DNA from: Paenochrobactrum glaciei
GTDB taxonomy: Bacteria; Pseudomonadota; Alphaproteobacteria; Rhizobiales; Rhizobiaceae
NCBI RefSeq assembly: GCF_039522165.1
Contig: NZ_BAAADE010000001.1
Location: forward strand, 186,001 to 250,000
DNA: 64,000 nt
Direction: 5' to 3'
The position numbers and the translations under genes are program-made. This document shows, piece after piece, positions 8,667 to 17,307 of this stretch (positions within the stretch are counted from its first letter, which is position 1; each line of letters opens with the position of its first letter). The notes under the pieces were generated by a model. That model was not told where the DNA came from. It made no database searches and saw nothing but the letters and a program-made list of their open reading frames with translations.

Positions 8667-9179
8667 TCAAGCTGCGCTTGGACCGGGTCCTTCATCATCA
8701 GAAGCAGTATCTGCCGCCTGTTTACGAGCCGCAAAATCAACCACTTCCACATTGCCGTCAGCTGCAACAGGCGGCAAAGCCTCACCCGGTTTGCTGACCT
8801 GCACGACGCCTAGCTCCTGCATCTTCCCGTCACGCGCCGCAAAAGCAATGCTCTGTCCCGGTGCAAGGCCGATCAAGGCCGCGCCAATCGGCGTCATAAT
8901 GGAAATCTTACCTTCAGCGATATCCGCCTCGCCCGGATAAACCAACGTCACACGGCGCTGCTGGCCATCCTGCGTTTTAAATTCAACCGCAGAACCCATT
9001 TGAATAACATGCGCAGGCACCTTGCCAACGGCCACGATTTTCGCACGTTCCAACTCAGCAATCAGCTCATCAGCCACCGCAGCAACGCGCTCCGGCGCAT
9101 CTTCCGCAAGCCCCATCAACCGGTCGTGATCCAACTGGCTGATAACAATATTCGGCTTTTTACGACTCTTTCCGCTCAT
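8667..9179 (-). CDS. rnk: Rnk-like GreA/GreB-family regulator (nucleoside diphosphate kinase regulator)
   Basis: 170 residues. The N-terminal part (IVISQLDHDRLMGLAEDAP) and the C-terminal FKBP-like GreA/B domain (MGSAVEFKTQDG, VTLVYPGEAD, ISIMTPIGAALIGLAPGQS) identify an Rnk-type protein. These bind RNA polymerase near the secondary channel but lack the long GreA coiled-coil cleavage finger. It is longer than the roughly 136-residue E. coli Rnk because of an acidic, Ala-rich C-terminal tail. The tail may be family-specific to this order. It diverges from dinB. Confidence 0.85.
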   Translation of the reverse strand: MSGKSRKKPNIVISQLDHDRLMGLAEDAPERVAAVADELIAELERAKIVAVGKVPAHVIQMGSAVEFKTQDGQQRRVTLVYPGEADIAEGKISIMTPIGAALIGLAPGQSIAFAARDGKMQELGVVQVSKPGEALPPVAADGNVEVVDFAARKQAADTASDDEGPGPSAA

Positions 9180-9454
9180 GGCGATCCCACTATCGTTTGA
9201 ATGATATCCGTCCTCAGGGTTTTGATGACCTGAGATCAGTTATTTTAATTTTTAATTGAAAGCGCTTTGGTTAATTTGCGAACATAAATACTATGTCTCC
9301 CCCTGAGTGCCAGCTGCGCTAAGCCGGTCTCCGAGGGCTAATATCCTGCGATCGGGTTAACCCGATGGAAAATGGATGTGACATATTTCTTCATAACACC
9401 AAGGTTGGCGATAACAGCCATTTTGTCAAGCCCAAGACACGCAACCTGTTACTA

Positions 9455-9484
9455 TTGTCGTATAGGTGCACATAAAAATATACT
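9455..9484 (+). promoter_or_regulatory. Likely dinB promoter
   Basis: TTGTCG at 9455-9460 and TATACT at 9479-9484 are 18 bases apart, a sigma-70-like arrangement. The predicted start of transcription, near 9491, falls at the edge of the SOS box. Confidence 0.5.
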
Positions 9485-9491
9485 CACCAGT

Positions 9492-9506
9492 GTTCACAAT
9501 ATGTTC
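9492..9506 (+). promoter_or_regulatory. LexA (SOS) box of dinB
   Basis: GTTCACAATATGTTC, an exact match to the alphaproteobacterial SOS operator GTTC-N7-GTTC. It lies 22 bases before the dinB ATG at 9529 and just downstream of the -10 element, where LexA would block the polymerase. Confidence 0.85.
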
Positions 9507-9528
9507 ACTCTGCGATATAGTGCGTGCC

Positions 9529-10875
9529 ATGACAGAACAAACCGCTTTAAACGCACCGTTAACAGGCTTTTGCCGTGATTGCCTTCGCATGCAGCGAAGC
9601 GCAGAATCACGTCGTTGTTATGCTTGTGGCAGTCCGCGTTTATTGCGCCATAAAGAGCTGTATAAGCTGTCGCTCGCCCATATTGATTGCGATGCTTTTT
9701 ATGCGGCTGTTGAAAAACGCGACAACCCTGAATTGCTCGATAAGCCATTGATTATCGGCGGTGGTACGCGCGGTGTCGTTTCAACGGCTTGTTATCTTGC
9801 CCGCATTCACGGCGTACGCTCAGCGATGCCGATGTTCAAAGCACTGGAAGCCTGCCCGCAAGCGGTAGTCATTCCGCCTAATATGGAAAAATACAGCAAG
9901 GTTGGCCGTGAAATACGCCAATTGATGCGCGAACTGACACCTGCTGTAGAACCGCTTTCTATTGATGAAGCCTTTTTGGATTTAAGCGGCACGGAGAATC
10001 TTCATAAAGCGCCCGCTTCTTTTGTCTTGGCTAGATTTGTCCAGCGAATTGAAAAAGAAATCGGCATCACCATTTCGGTTGGCCTTTCCTATTGTAAATT
10101 TCTGGCAAAAATCGCCTCCGATCTCAACAAGCCACGCGGCTTTGCCGTGATTGGTGAAGAAGAAGCGCTTACCTTTTTACGTGATAAACCAGTTTCAATT
10201 ATCTGGGGTGTCGGTAAAGCGCTCACCGCCAAGCTCAACAGCGACGGGATCCGCACCATTGAGCAATTGCAGCGCATCGAAGAAAGCGCACTGATGAAGT
10301 CTTATGGCGTGATGGGGCAACGTCTTTATCGCCTCTCTCGCGGTCAGGATACACGCCGCGTCGAGCCGGAACATGAGATGAAAAGCATTTCGGCGGAGAC
10401 AACATTCAATCATGACCTGTCCTCAGCTGACGATCTTGTGCCGGTGTTGCGTGCGCTGTCAGAAAAAGTTTCCCACCGTTTGAAAAATGGTGAAATCGCC
10501 GGTCACACAGTGGTGTTAAAGCTAAAAACGCAGGATTTTAAAAGCCGCACCCGCAACCGCCAGCTCAGCAGCCCGACACAATTGGCCGACAGGATTTTTC
10601 ACACCGGCTTGGGCCTGCTGGAAAAAGAACTGGATGGCACTAAGTTTCGTCTGCTTGGCATTGGCGTCAGCGATCTGAGCGGCAATGAGCGTGCTGATCC
10701 GCCTGATCTGGTTGATATGCAGGCTACACGCCGTGCCAAGGCAGAAAATGCTATGGACGCATTGCGTAATAAATTCGGCCAAAAAGCCGTAGAAACCGGA
10801 TATACATTTGGTAAATCCGGTTTGGGTCGTCCGCAAACGCCATCAGAACACGTCAAGCGGGAAGAGAAGGATTAA
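9529..10875 (+). CDS. dinB: DNA polymerase IV (Y-family, zinc-ribbon N-terminus)
   Basis: 448 residues. This is an error-prone translesion polymerase induced by DNA damage. Family landmarks are HIDCDAFYA with catalytic Asp53 and Asp55, SIDEAFLDLS (Asp145-Glu146), YCKFLAKIASDLNKP, and the little-finger domain from about 230. An N-terminal C-x2-C-x11-C-x2-C cluster (Cys15, 18, 30, 33) is the zinc-ribbon extension of one rhizobial DinB branch. The frame is open upstream to 9466, but ATG 9529 is chosen because the -35 region, -10 region and LexA box all lie between 9455 and 9506. It is convergent with murI. Confidence 0.95.
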   Translation: MTEQTALNAPLTGFCRDCLRMQRSAESRRCYACGSPRLLRHKELYKLSLAHIDCDAFYAAVEKRDNPELLDKPLIIGGGTRGVVSTACYLARIHGVRSAMPMFKALEACPQAVVIPPNMEKYSKVGREIRQLMRELTPAVEPLSIDEAFLDLSGTENLHKAPASFVLARFVQRIEKEIGITISVGLSYCKFLAKIASDLNKPRGFAVIGEEEALTFLRDKPVSIIWGVGKALTAKLNSDGIRTIEQLQRIEESALMKSYGVMGQRLYRLSRGQDTRRVEPEHEMKSISAETTFNHDLSSADDLVPVLRALSEKVSHRLKNGEIAGHTVVLKLKTQDFKSRTRNRQLSSPTQLADRIFHTGLGLLEKELDGTKFRLLGIGVSDLSGNERADPPDLVDMQATRRAKAENAMDALRNKFGQKAVETGYTFGKSGLGRPQTPSEHVKREEKD

Positions 10876-10885
10876 ACCTTCTCTT
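10862..10885. terminator. Hairpin spanning the dinB and murI stop codons
   Basis: Nine-bp perfect arms (10862-10870 AAGAGAAGG and 10877-10885) with a 6-base loop that includes the dinB stop. The murI stop overlaps the other arm. The convergent genes are only eight bases apart, so this is the only candidate terminator; it lacks a strong T-run. Confidence 0.45.
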
Positions 10886-11741
10886 AGCCGTCGATATGAT
10901 CAAATTGCAGGCCGAAACCTTGCAGCAGACGTCGAATGGCAAAGTCAGGCTTGCCGGATGTAAATTCCGCTACATCATGCGGATGGTCGCTGCTTTCCTG
11001 CATGTTTCCGCTCTCACCCTGCCCTTCGCTTTGTTGCAACAGCGAAATCGTCCGGCGCGCAATAGCCTCAGCCGGATCAAGCCAATCAACCGGCCACGGC
11101 GCTAATTTACGAAAGACATTGGCCAGAAACGGATAATGAGTGCAAGCCAGCACAACAATATCTGTTCTGCGGCCATCCTCTTCGACAAAGCACGGCTCAA
11201 TTTGTGCCAATACTTGCGCTTCATCAATCTGTTCACCGCGAATATGCGCTTCGGCAAGGGTTGCCAGCAGATTTGCACCCACCAGCTTCACATGGCATTT
11301 GGAAGCAAAAGACTGAATGAGATCATGCGTATAGGCACGGCGCACAGTGCCAGGCGTTGCCAGAACAGAAACAAGCCCCGAACGCGTGCGTTCTGCCGCC
11401 GGTTTAATTGCCGGTACAGTGCCGACGAACTTCATAAACGGAAAGGCTGCGCGCAAATCATCCAGCACCAATGTTGATGCGGTATTACACGCAATCACCA
11501 CGATGGCGGGTTTATGCTCTGCCAGCAGCCGGTCAAAGAGTTTGATAATACGATCGCAAAGCGCTTCTTCTTCCCAATCGCCATAAGGAAAACCGGCATC
11601 ATCCGCCACATAGACAAAGCGGCGATCCGGCAACCAGACCCGCAGCTCACGCAAAACCGTTAAGCCGCCAATACCACTATCAAAAACAAGCACCGGCGCT
11701 TTATCCGGCAGATTATCATGATCCGGCTTTTCTTTTATCAT
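10884..11741 (-). CDS. murI: Glutamate racemase
   Basis: 285 residues. MurI interconverts L- and D-glutamate, supplying D-Glu for peptidoglycan. The two catalytic cysteines are clear: IACNTAST (Cys85) and VLACTHYPF (Cys200). The N-terminal VFDSGIGGLTVL and DDAGFPYG motifs are also present. A Gln/Glu/His-rich polar insertion precedes the C-terminus. ATG overlaps the trmJ stop by four bases (ATGA), so it is the coupled second gene of a trmJ-murI operon. Confidence 0.96.
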   Translation of the reverse strand: MIKEKPDHDNLPDKAPVLVFDSGIGGLTVLRELRVWLPDRRFVYVADDAGFPYGDWEEEALCDRIIKLFDRLLAEHKPAIVVIACNTASTLVLDDLRAAFPFMKFVGTVPAIKPAAERTRSGLVSVLATPGTVRRAYTHDLIQSFASKCHVKLVGANLLATLAEAHIRGEQIDEAQVLAQIEPCFVEEDGRRTDIVVLACTHYPFLANVFRKLAPWPVDWLDPAEAIARRTISLLQQSEGQGESGNMQESSDHPHDVAEFTSGKPDFAIRRLLQGFGLQFDHIDG

Positions 11742-12568
11742 AACTCGTCTGATCCTTCCGCTTTAACGCGGGCACGCCCTTCTGGCGCACCGGAACCGCG
11801 TGGCGCTTTAGGCGAAAATACATCCAGTGACGTGACAACGCCACGCAATAATTTAAGCTCCGCGGAAGCAAAACCGGCACGTGTCAACACGGCACGCAAA
11901 CCATCAACCATCACCGCTTTTCGGGCTTCGGGGCGAAAATAACCGCGTGTATCAAGGGCATTTTCTAACTGGTCGAACAAACCTTGCAATTCATGCTTGG
12001 GTGCCGGCTCCATTTCAGGGCCGCGGAAAACCGTATCAGCCTCATTTTCCATACCGGTTTTCATCCACTCATAAGACATCAGCAGCACAGCCTGCGCGAT
12101 GTTGAGCGATGCAAATGCCGGATTGACCGGAAAGGTCACCAATTCATCAGCAAGCGCGACCTCATCATTTTTAAGGCCAACGCGTTCACGGCCAAAAAGA
12201 ATGCCCACTTTTTCCTGTTGCTTAAAACGCTGGCGCAATGTGCGGCTGGCTTCAATCGGGCTTCGCACCTGTTTGAAACCATCGCGCTCCCGCGCAGTTG
12301 TTGCATAAACAAAGTTCAAATCGGCAATCGCTGATGGCAGATCATCATAGACAATCGCATTATCAATCACATGATCGGCTTTGGATGCAGCCGCGCGTGC
12401 TTTATCACTTGGGAACTCTTCACGCGGATTGACCAGTCTTAATTCTGCCAGACCAAAATTTGCCATTGCGCGCGCCACCATGCCGATATTTTCAGGCAAT
12501 TGTGGTTCCACCAAAATAATCGCTGGTCCCTCAGCAATCAGCGAGCGATGTTTATCAGTTCCGGCCAT
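11738..12568 (-). CDS. trmJ: SpoU-class (SPOUT) RNA methyltransferase, TrmJ-like
   Basis: 276 residues. SPOUT knotted-fold motifs are present: IILVEPQLPENIGMVARAM (motif 1, about 17-35), GILFGRERVGLKNDE (motif 2), and NPAFASLNIAQAVLLMSYE (motif 3). TrmJ 2'-O-methylates position 32 of tRNAs. The C-terminal 100 residues form the helical extension typical of TrmJ, with FDQLENALDTRGYF. Assignment to TrmJ over other SpoU enzymes rests on length and motif wording. First gene of the trmJ-murI pair; it diverges from icd. Confidence 0.88.
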   Translation of the reverse strand: MAGTDKHRSLIAEGPAIILVEPQLPENIGMVARAMANFGLAELRLVNPREEFPSDKARAAASKADHVIDNAIVYDDLPSAIADLNFVYATTARERDGFKQVRSPIEASRTLRQRFKQQEKVGILFGRERVGLKNDEVALADELVTFPVNPAFASLNIAQAVLLMSYEWMKTGMENEADTVFRGPEMEPAPKHELQGLFDQLENALDTRGYFRPEARKAVMVDGLRAVLTRAGFASAELKLLRGVVTSLDVFSPKAPRGSGAPEGRARVKAEGSDEL

Positions 12569-12851
12569 CTCTTCTTCCAGACTATTGCAATAATGCGTTT
12601 ACTTCATTTGTCACTGACACAAACGGCAAAAAATCGCAAAGTTTTCTGTTTGCCAATTGATCTGATCCCCATCTTCGTAAATGCGTATTTTCTAAAATAA
12701 AGTGAGCAATCAAAAACAGGCTTTATTTTGGCTTTAAGACTAAAGAAACACAGATGTGACCAATAAAACCACGGTTAAAGCTTTGCCTTAGGCTTCAGCA
12801 ATGCTATACGAGCGCACGTATTCAAAGCGTATTCAACAAGAGGCATCATCC

Positions 12852-14066
12852 ATGGCAAAAATTAAGGTTGCTAATCCGGTTGTCGAACTCGATGGCGACG
12901 AGATGACCCGCATTATCTGGCAGTTCATCAAAGAGAAACTGATCCATCCTTATTTGGATATCGATCTGAAATATTATGATCTTTCTGTCGAACACCGCGA
13001 TGCGACCGATGATCAGGTCACCATTGATGCAGCAAATGCCATCAAAGAACACGGCGTTGGCGTTAAATGCGCAACCATCACTCCTGATGAAGCCCGCGTT
13101 GAAGAATTCAAACTGAAGAAAATGTGGAAGTCGCCTAACGGCACCATCCGCAACATTCTCGGCGGCGTGATTTTCCGCGAACCAATCATCTGCGAAAACG
13201 TACCACGTCTGGTTCCAGGCTGGACTCAGCCAATCATCGTTGGCCGTCATGCATTTGGTGACCAGTACCGCGCGACTGATTTCAAATTCCCTGGCAAAGG
13301 TAAACTGTCGATCAAGTTCGTTGGTGAAGACGGCGAAGTGATTGAACATGAAGTTTATGACGCACCATCATCCGGTGTTGCCATGGCTATGTACAACATT
13401 GATGAGTCGATCCGTGAATTTGCCCGTGCATCGCTGAACTACGGCTTGCTGCGCAACTATCCGGTTTACCTCTCCACCAAGAATACCATTCTCAAAGCCT
13501 ATGACGGTCGCTTCAAAGATATTTTTGAAGAAGTTTATCAGGCCGAATTTGCTGAGAAGTTCAAAGAAGCCAAGATCTGGTACGAACACCGCCTGATCGA
13601 TGACATGGTTGCATCCGCTCTCAAGTGGTCCGGTGGCTATGTTTGGGCATGTAAGAACTACGACGGTGACGTACAGTCCGACATCGTGGCACAGGGCTTC
13701 GGTTCACTCGGCCTGATGACCTCTGTTCTGATGACCCCGGATGGCAAGACCGTTGAAGCAGAAGCTGCACACGGTACAGTAACCCGTCACTATCGTCAGC
13801 ATCAGAAGGGTGAGGAAACCTCAACCAACTCGATCGCTTCGATCTTCGCATGGACCCGTGGTCTGGCACATCGCGCCAAGCTCGATGACAATGCTGAACT
13901 GAAGCGTTTTGCTGAAACCCTGGAAAAAGTTTGCATCGACACCGTTGAAAGCGGCTTCATGACCAAGGATCTGGCTCTGCTTATCGGCCCGGATCAGCCT
14001 TGGTTGTCAACAACCGGCTTCCTCGACAAGATCGACGAAAACCTGAAAAAGGCAATGGCTGCTTAA
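12852..14066 (+). CDS. icd: NADP-dependent isocitrate dehydrogenase
   Basis: 404 residues, the eukaryote-like dimeric type found in alphaproteobacteria rather than the E. coli type. It oxidises isocitrate to 2-oxoglutarate in the TCA cycle, making NADPH. Seen: NPVVELDGDEMTRIIW at the N-terminus, the substrate loop SPNGTIRN, YDGDVQSDIVAQGFGSLGLMTS with metal-binding Asp, and EAAHGTVTRHYR for cofactor binding. ATG at 12852 follows AAGAGG; an upstream in-frame ATG at 12801 has no such support. It is a single gene with its own terminator. Confidence 0.97.
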   Translation: MAKIKVANPVVELDGDEMTRIIWQFIKEKLIHPYLDIDLKYYDLSVEHRDATDDQVTIDAANAIKEHGVGVKCATITPDEARVEEFKLKKMWKSPNGTIRNILGGVIFREPIICENVPRLVPGWTQPIIVGRHAFGDQYRATDFKFPGKGKLSIKFVGEDGEVIEHEVYDAPSSGVAMAMYNIDESIREFARASLNYGLLRNYPVYLSTKNTILKAYDGRFKDIFEEVYQAEFAEKFKEAKIWYEHRLIDDMVASALKWSGGYVWACKNYDGDVQSDIVAQGFGSLGLMTSVLMTPDGKTVEAEAAHGTVTRHYRQHQKGEETSTNSIASIFAWTRGLAHRAKLDDNAELKRFAETLEKVCIDTVESGFMTKDLALLIGPDQPWLSTTGFLDKIDENLKKAMAA

Positions 14067-14099
14067 TTAAAGCCAGTCGCTTTTTAGTATTAAAAGAAA

Positions 14100-14122
14100 C
14101 CCCGCTTCATGCGGGGTTTTTT
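14100..14122 (+). terminator. icd terminator
   Basis: CCCCGC (14100-14105), loop TTCAT, GCGGGG (14111-14116), then six T. Classic Rho-independent form, 33 bases after the icd stop. Confidence 0.9.
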
Positions 14123-14239
14123 ATTGCCACTGTGTCGGACAGATGAACAGCAGAGCATTTACCTGTCCTTATTCTCAAAGAGCTCTGCCAAGCACGAGCG
14201 GTGCCGCCCACTCTAAGAAACGCAGAATTTAAAAGCAGA

Positions 14240-14264
14240 AAAGCCCGGCATGAAGCCGGGCTTT
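14240..14264 (-). terminator. hup terminator
   Basis: Ten-bp perfect arms AAAGCCCGGC (14240-14249) and GCCGGGCTTT (14255-14264) with a 5-base loop. The minus strand continues T-rich. It lies 45 bases past the hup stop and can also serve icd read-through. Confidence 0.8.
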
Positions 14265-14308
14265 ATCAACAGCGCTTAAAAGTCCAAGCGCTATCAGCTT
14301 AGAAAGGC

Positions 14309-14584
14309 TTAGCTGTTAACAGCGTCTTTCAGACCTTTACCTGCTGAGAACTTTGGTACGTTGCGTGCTGCAATCGCTACTTCCGCACCAGTCGACGGGT
14401 TGCGCCCAGTGGTGGCTGCACGGTGCGATACAGAGAATACGCCGAAGCCTGGAAGACGTACTTCGTCTCCGGCCTGAAGAGCGCTGGTTACAGCTGCGAG
14501 AACTGCATCAACAGCGGTAGCTGCGTCTGCTTTGGTGAGACCGCCCTTTTCAGCAACTGAGGCAACCAGTTCGTTCTTATTCAT
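14309..14584 (-). CDS. hupB: DNA-binding protein HU
   Basis: 91 residues. HU bends and compacts DNA as a dimer. It starts MNKNELVASVAEKGGLTKADA and carries VRLPGFGVFSV, the beta-arm with the GRNPSTG tip, and FSAGKGLKDAVN at the end. ATG 14584 is preceded by GGAAG; the frame is open further upstream to 14638 but the extra 18 residues do not belong to the family. It is downstream of lon on the same strand but separated by a hairpin, so it likely has its own promoter. Confidence 0.96.
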   Translation of the reverse strand: MNKNELVASVAEKGGLTKADAATAVDAVLAAVTSALQAGDEVRLPGFGVFSVSHRAATTGRNPSTGAEVAIAARNVPKFSAGKGLKDAVNS

Positions 14585-14711
14585 GGACACTTCCTTTCTT
14601 TCTTTTTCCGGGGCTTTGTGACTCAACCGGATCGACATGAGTTTATTCTAAACAATCAACAAACCAAGCCACAAATCACGAAAAAAGCCCAGAATTATAG
14701 GGTTAAACACA

Positions 14712-14740
14712 GAAATGCCGGGCTTTTTACCCGGCATTTC
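14712..14740 (-). terminator. lon terminator
   Basis: Eleven-bp perfect arms GAAATGCCGGG (14712-14722) and CCCGGCATTTC (14730-14740) around a 7-base loop, 23 bases past the lon stop on the minus strand. The tail is only moderately U-rich. Confidence 0.7.
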
Positions 14741-14763
14741 ATGTTTAAGGTCTGATTTTCGAC

Positions 14764-17193
14764 TCAGTGAGCAATAGAACTGCCCGCTTCATCATCGATA
14801 GACAGTGCCGATACTGGCGGCGTTGCAGGCTCTGTCCACTCAATTGCAACAGGCTGACGCACCAATGCATGCTTGAGTACTTCACCTGCACGCGAGACCG
14901 GAATGATCTCCAGACCGTTCTTCACATTGTCCGGAATTTCCGCCAGATCTTTGACGTTTTCTTCCGGAATGAGCACAGTCTTGATGCCACCGCGCAGCGC
15001 TGCCAACAGCTTCTCTTTCAAGCCGCCGATTGGCAATACACGACCACGCAGCGTGATCTCACCGGTCATGGCAATGTCTTTACGAACCGGAATACCGGTT
15101 AGCACAGAAACAATTGCCGTCATCATGCCGATACCGGCCGAAGGACCATCTTTTGGTGTCGCACCTTCCGGTACGTGAACGTGGATGTCACGCTTGTCGA
15201 ACAATGGTGGCTCGATGCCGAAATCAACCGCACGCGAACGAACATAAGAGGCGGCCGCAGAGATCGATTCCTTCATCACGTCACGAAGATTGCCTGTGAC
15301 AGTCATACGGCCCTTACCAGGCATCATGACGCCTTCAATGGTCAGCAATTCGCCGCCCACTTCTGTCCAGGCCAAGCCAGTGACAACACCAACCTGATCT
15401 TCACCCTCGATCTGGCCGAAACGGTATTTCTCTACACCTAAGAATTCAGACAGGTTTTCTTCCGTAATATGTACGGCCTTGACCTTGTCTTTCATGATAC
15501 GGGTCACAGCCTTACGCGCAAGCTTCATCATCTCACGTTCAAGGCTACGCACACCGGCTTCACGGGTGTAAAGACGGACAACCGAGCGCAATGCTTCCTC
15601 GGAGACCGAGAATTCCTTTGGCTGCAAGGCATGGTCACGGATAGCTTTTGGCAGGAGGTGGCGCTTGGCGATCTCCAGCTTTTCATCTTCCGTGTATCCG
15701 GCAATGCGGATGATTTCCATACGGTCGAGCAGCGGGCCCGGAATGTTAAGCGAGTTGGCTGTGGTGACGAACATCACATTCGACAGATCATATTCTACCT
15801 CGAGATAATGATCCATAAATGTTGCGTTCTGTTCCGGGTCCAACACTTCAAGCATTGCAGATGACGGATCACCACGGAAATCCTGCCCCATTTTGTCGAT
15901 CTCATCGAGAAGGAACAACGGGTTGGACTTCTTTGCCTTCTTCATCGACTGGATGACCTTACCAGGCATCGAACCGATATAGGTACGGCGGTGACCGCGG
16001 ATTTCCGCTTCATCACGCACACCACCCAAAGACATGCGGACATATTCACGTCCTGTTGCCTTGGCGATAGAGCGCGCCAGCGAGGTCTTACCAACGCCCG
16101 GAGGGCCAACGAGGCAGATGATTGGACCCTTGATCTTGGCAGAGCGTGACTGCACGGCCAGATATTCAACAATCCGTTCTTTTACCTTTTCAAGGCCAAA
16201 ATGTTCAGCATCCAGCACTTCATCAGCAAAGTTCAGATCTTGCTTAACCTTGGATTTTTTACCCCAAGGAATAGACAGGAGCCAATCCAGATAGTTGCGC
16301 ACAACTGTGGCTTCTGCCGACATCGGGCTCATGGTGCGAAGCTTTTTCAGCTCAGCTTGTGCCTTTTCAGCAGCTTCCTTGGACAGCTTGGTCTTGTTGA
16401 TGCGCTCTTCCAGTTCGGCCATCTCGTCACGACCGTCTTCACTGTCGCCGAGTTCCTTCTGGATCGCCTTCATCTGCTCATTAAGATAATATTCGCGCTG
16501 GGTCTTTTCCATCTGACGCTTGACGCGGCTGCGGATACGCTTTTCGACCTGAAGCACCGAAATTTCGGACTCCATATAGCCGAGCGCTTTTTCAAGGCGT
16601 TCGCGCACTGAAAGCACAGACAACATTTCCTGCTTTTCAGTGATTTTGATCGCCAGATGTGAGGCAACCGTATCAGCAAGTTTCGAGTAATCCTCTATCT
16701 GGCTGGCAGCACCTACAACCTCAGGAGAGATTTTCTTGTTGAGCTTTACGTAATTTTCAAAGTCAGCCACGACCGAACGTGCCAAAGCTTCCACTTCGAC
16801 AGGATCTTCTTCAGGCTCATCGAGCGTGATGGCGTGAGCTTCATGATAATCTTCACGATCAGTGAAATTGGTGATTTCGGCACGTGCTGTACCTTCCACC
16901 AGTACTTTCACAGTACCGTCTGGCAGTTTGAGCAATTGCAGCACATTAGCAATTGTCCCTACCTTGTTGATGCCATCAGCAGACGGATCATCGTCAGCAG
17001 CATTGATCTGGGTGGCAAGCATGATCTGCTTGTCATTACCCATCACATCTTCAAGTGCGCGGATCGACTTTTCACGTCCCACAAACAGCGGAACAATCAT
17101 ATGTGGGAAAACAACAATGTCGCGCAACGGCAAGACCGCATAAAGCCCGTCATTACCACCCGCAGTCGTCTTCTGTTCAATACCCGTCATCAT
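14764..17193 (-). CDS. lon: ATP-dependent protease La
   Basis: 809 residues. Lon is a cytosolic AAA+ serine protease that degrades misfolded and regulatory proteins; in alphaproteobacteria these include cell-cycle factors such as CcrM. Order: N-terminal substrate domain (about 15-210), coiled-coil region, Walker A GPPGVGKTS (363-371), Walker B LFLLDEID, HRRTYIGSMPG sensor region, and the catalytic dyad Ser685 (KDGPSAG) with Lys726 (GGLKEK). ATGATG start; AAAGGA lies just upstream. It follows clpX in the same direction but with a clpX terminator and a 458-base gap. Confidence 0.98.
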   Translation of the reverse strand: MMTGIEQKTTAGGNDGLYAVLPLRDIVVFPHMIVPLFVGREKSIRALEDVMGNDKQIMLATQINAADDDPSADGINKVGTIANVLQLLKLPDGTVKVLVEGTARAEITNFTDREDYHEAHAITLDEPEEDPVEVEALARSVVADFENYVKLNKKISPEVVGAASQIEDYSKLADTVASHLAIKITEKQEMLSVLSVRERLEKALGYMESEISVLQVEKRIRSRVKRQMEKTQREYYLNEQMKAIQKELGDSEDGRDEMAELEERINKTKLSKEAAEKAQAELKKLRTMSPMSAEATVVRNYLDWLLSIPWGKKSKVKQDLNFADEVLDAEHFGLEKVKERIVEYLAVQSRSAKIKGPIICLVGPPGVGKTSLARSIAKATGREYVRMSLGGVRDEAEIRGHRRTYIGSMPGKVIQSMKKAKKSNPLFLLDEIDKMGQDFRGDPSSAMLEVLDPEQNATFMDHYLEVEYDLSNVMFVTTANSLNIPGPLLDRMEIIRIAGYTEDEKLEIAKRHLLPKAIRDHALQPKEFSVSEEALRSVVRLYTREAGVRSLEREMMKLARKAVTRIMKDKVKAVHITEENLSEFLGVEKYRFGQIEGEDQVGVVTGLAWTEVGGELLTIEGVMMPGKGRMTVTGNLRDVMKESISAAASYVRSRAVDFGIEPPLFDKRDIHVHVPEGATPKDGPSAGIGMMTAIVSVLTGIPVRKDIAMTGEITLRGRVLPIGGLKEKLLAALRGGIKTVLIPEENVKDLAEIPDNVKNGLEIIPVSRAGEVLKHALVRQPVAIEWTEPATPPVSALSIDDEAGSSIAH

Positions 17194-17282
17194 ACAGTCC
17201 TTTCCTCAGGCGGTTTGCCTGATAGCCACGTCCGCGCTCCCTATTCGCTTCATCGGCAAGTCGCTTACGTGCATTAGTACTT

Positions 17283-17307
17283 AATTGGAGATGCGGGGGC
17301 TCCAATT
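17283..17307 (-). repeat. Inverted repeat upstream of lon
   Basis: AATTGGAG, nine bases, CTCCAATT (17283-17290, 17300-17307), perfect. The 8-N9-8 layout recalls an operator such as CIRCE (9-N9-9), but the sequence is not CIRCE. It could equally be a hairpin in the lon mRNA leader. Confidence 0.5.

Larger units (their letters stand above)
9180..9528. other. rnk-dinB divergent intergenic region
   Basis: 349 bases without a gene. It holds the dinB promoter and SOS box at its right end, and a perfect 16-bp palindrome ATCGGGTTAACCCGAT at 9351-9366. The stretch about 9290-9345 is G/C-rich with CCCT...AGGG complementarity and could fold, but I do not recognise an RNA family in it. The long frame running into dinB from 9466 would pass through the promoter and is not considered coding. 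Confidence 0.6.

Noticed and set aside
9466..9528. 21-codon N-terminal extension of dinB
   Set aside because: It would overlap the -10 box and the LexA operator, and its residues do not belong to DinB.
14150..14188. GCAGAGC/GCTCTGC inverted repeat between icd and hup, considered as a tRNA or small RNA
   Set aside because: No cloverleaf arms or CCA end; the 25-base loop is unstructured, and both neighbours already have better terminators.
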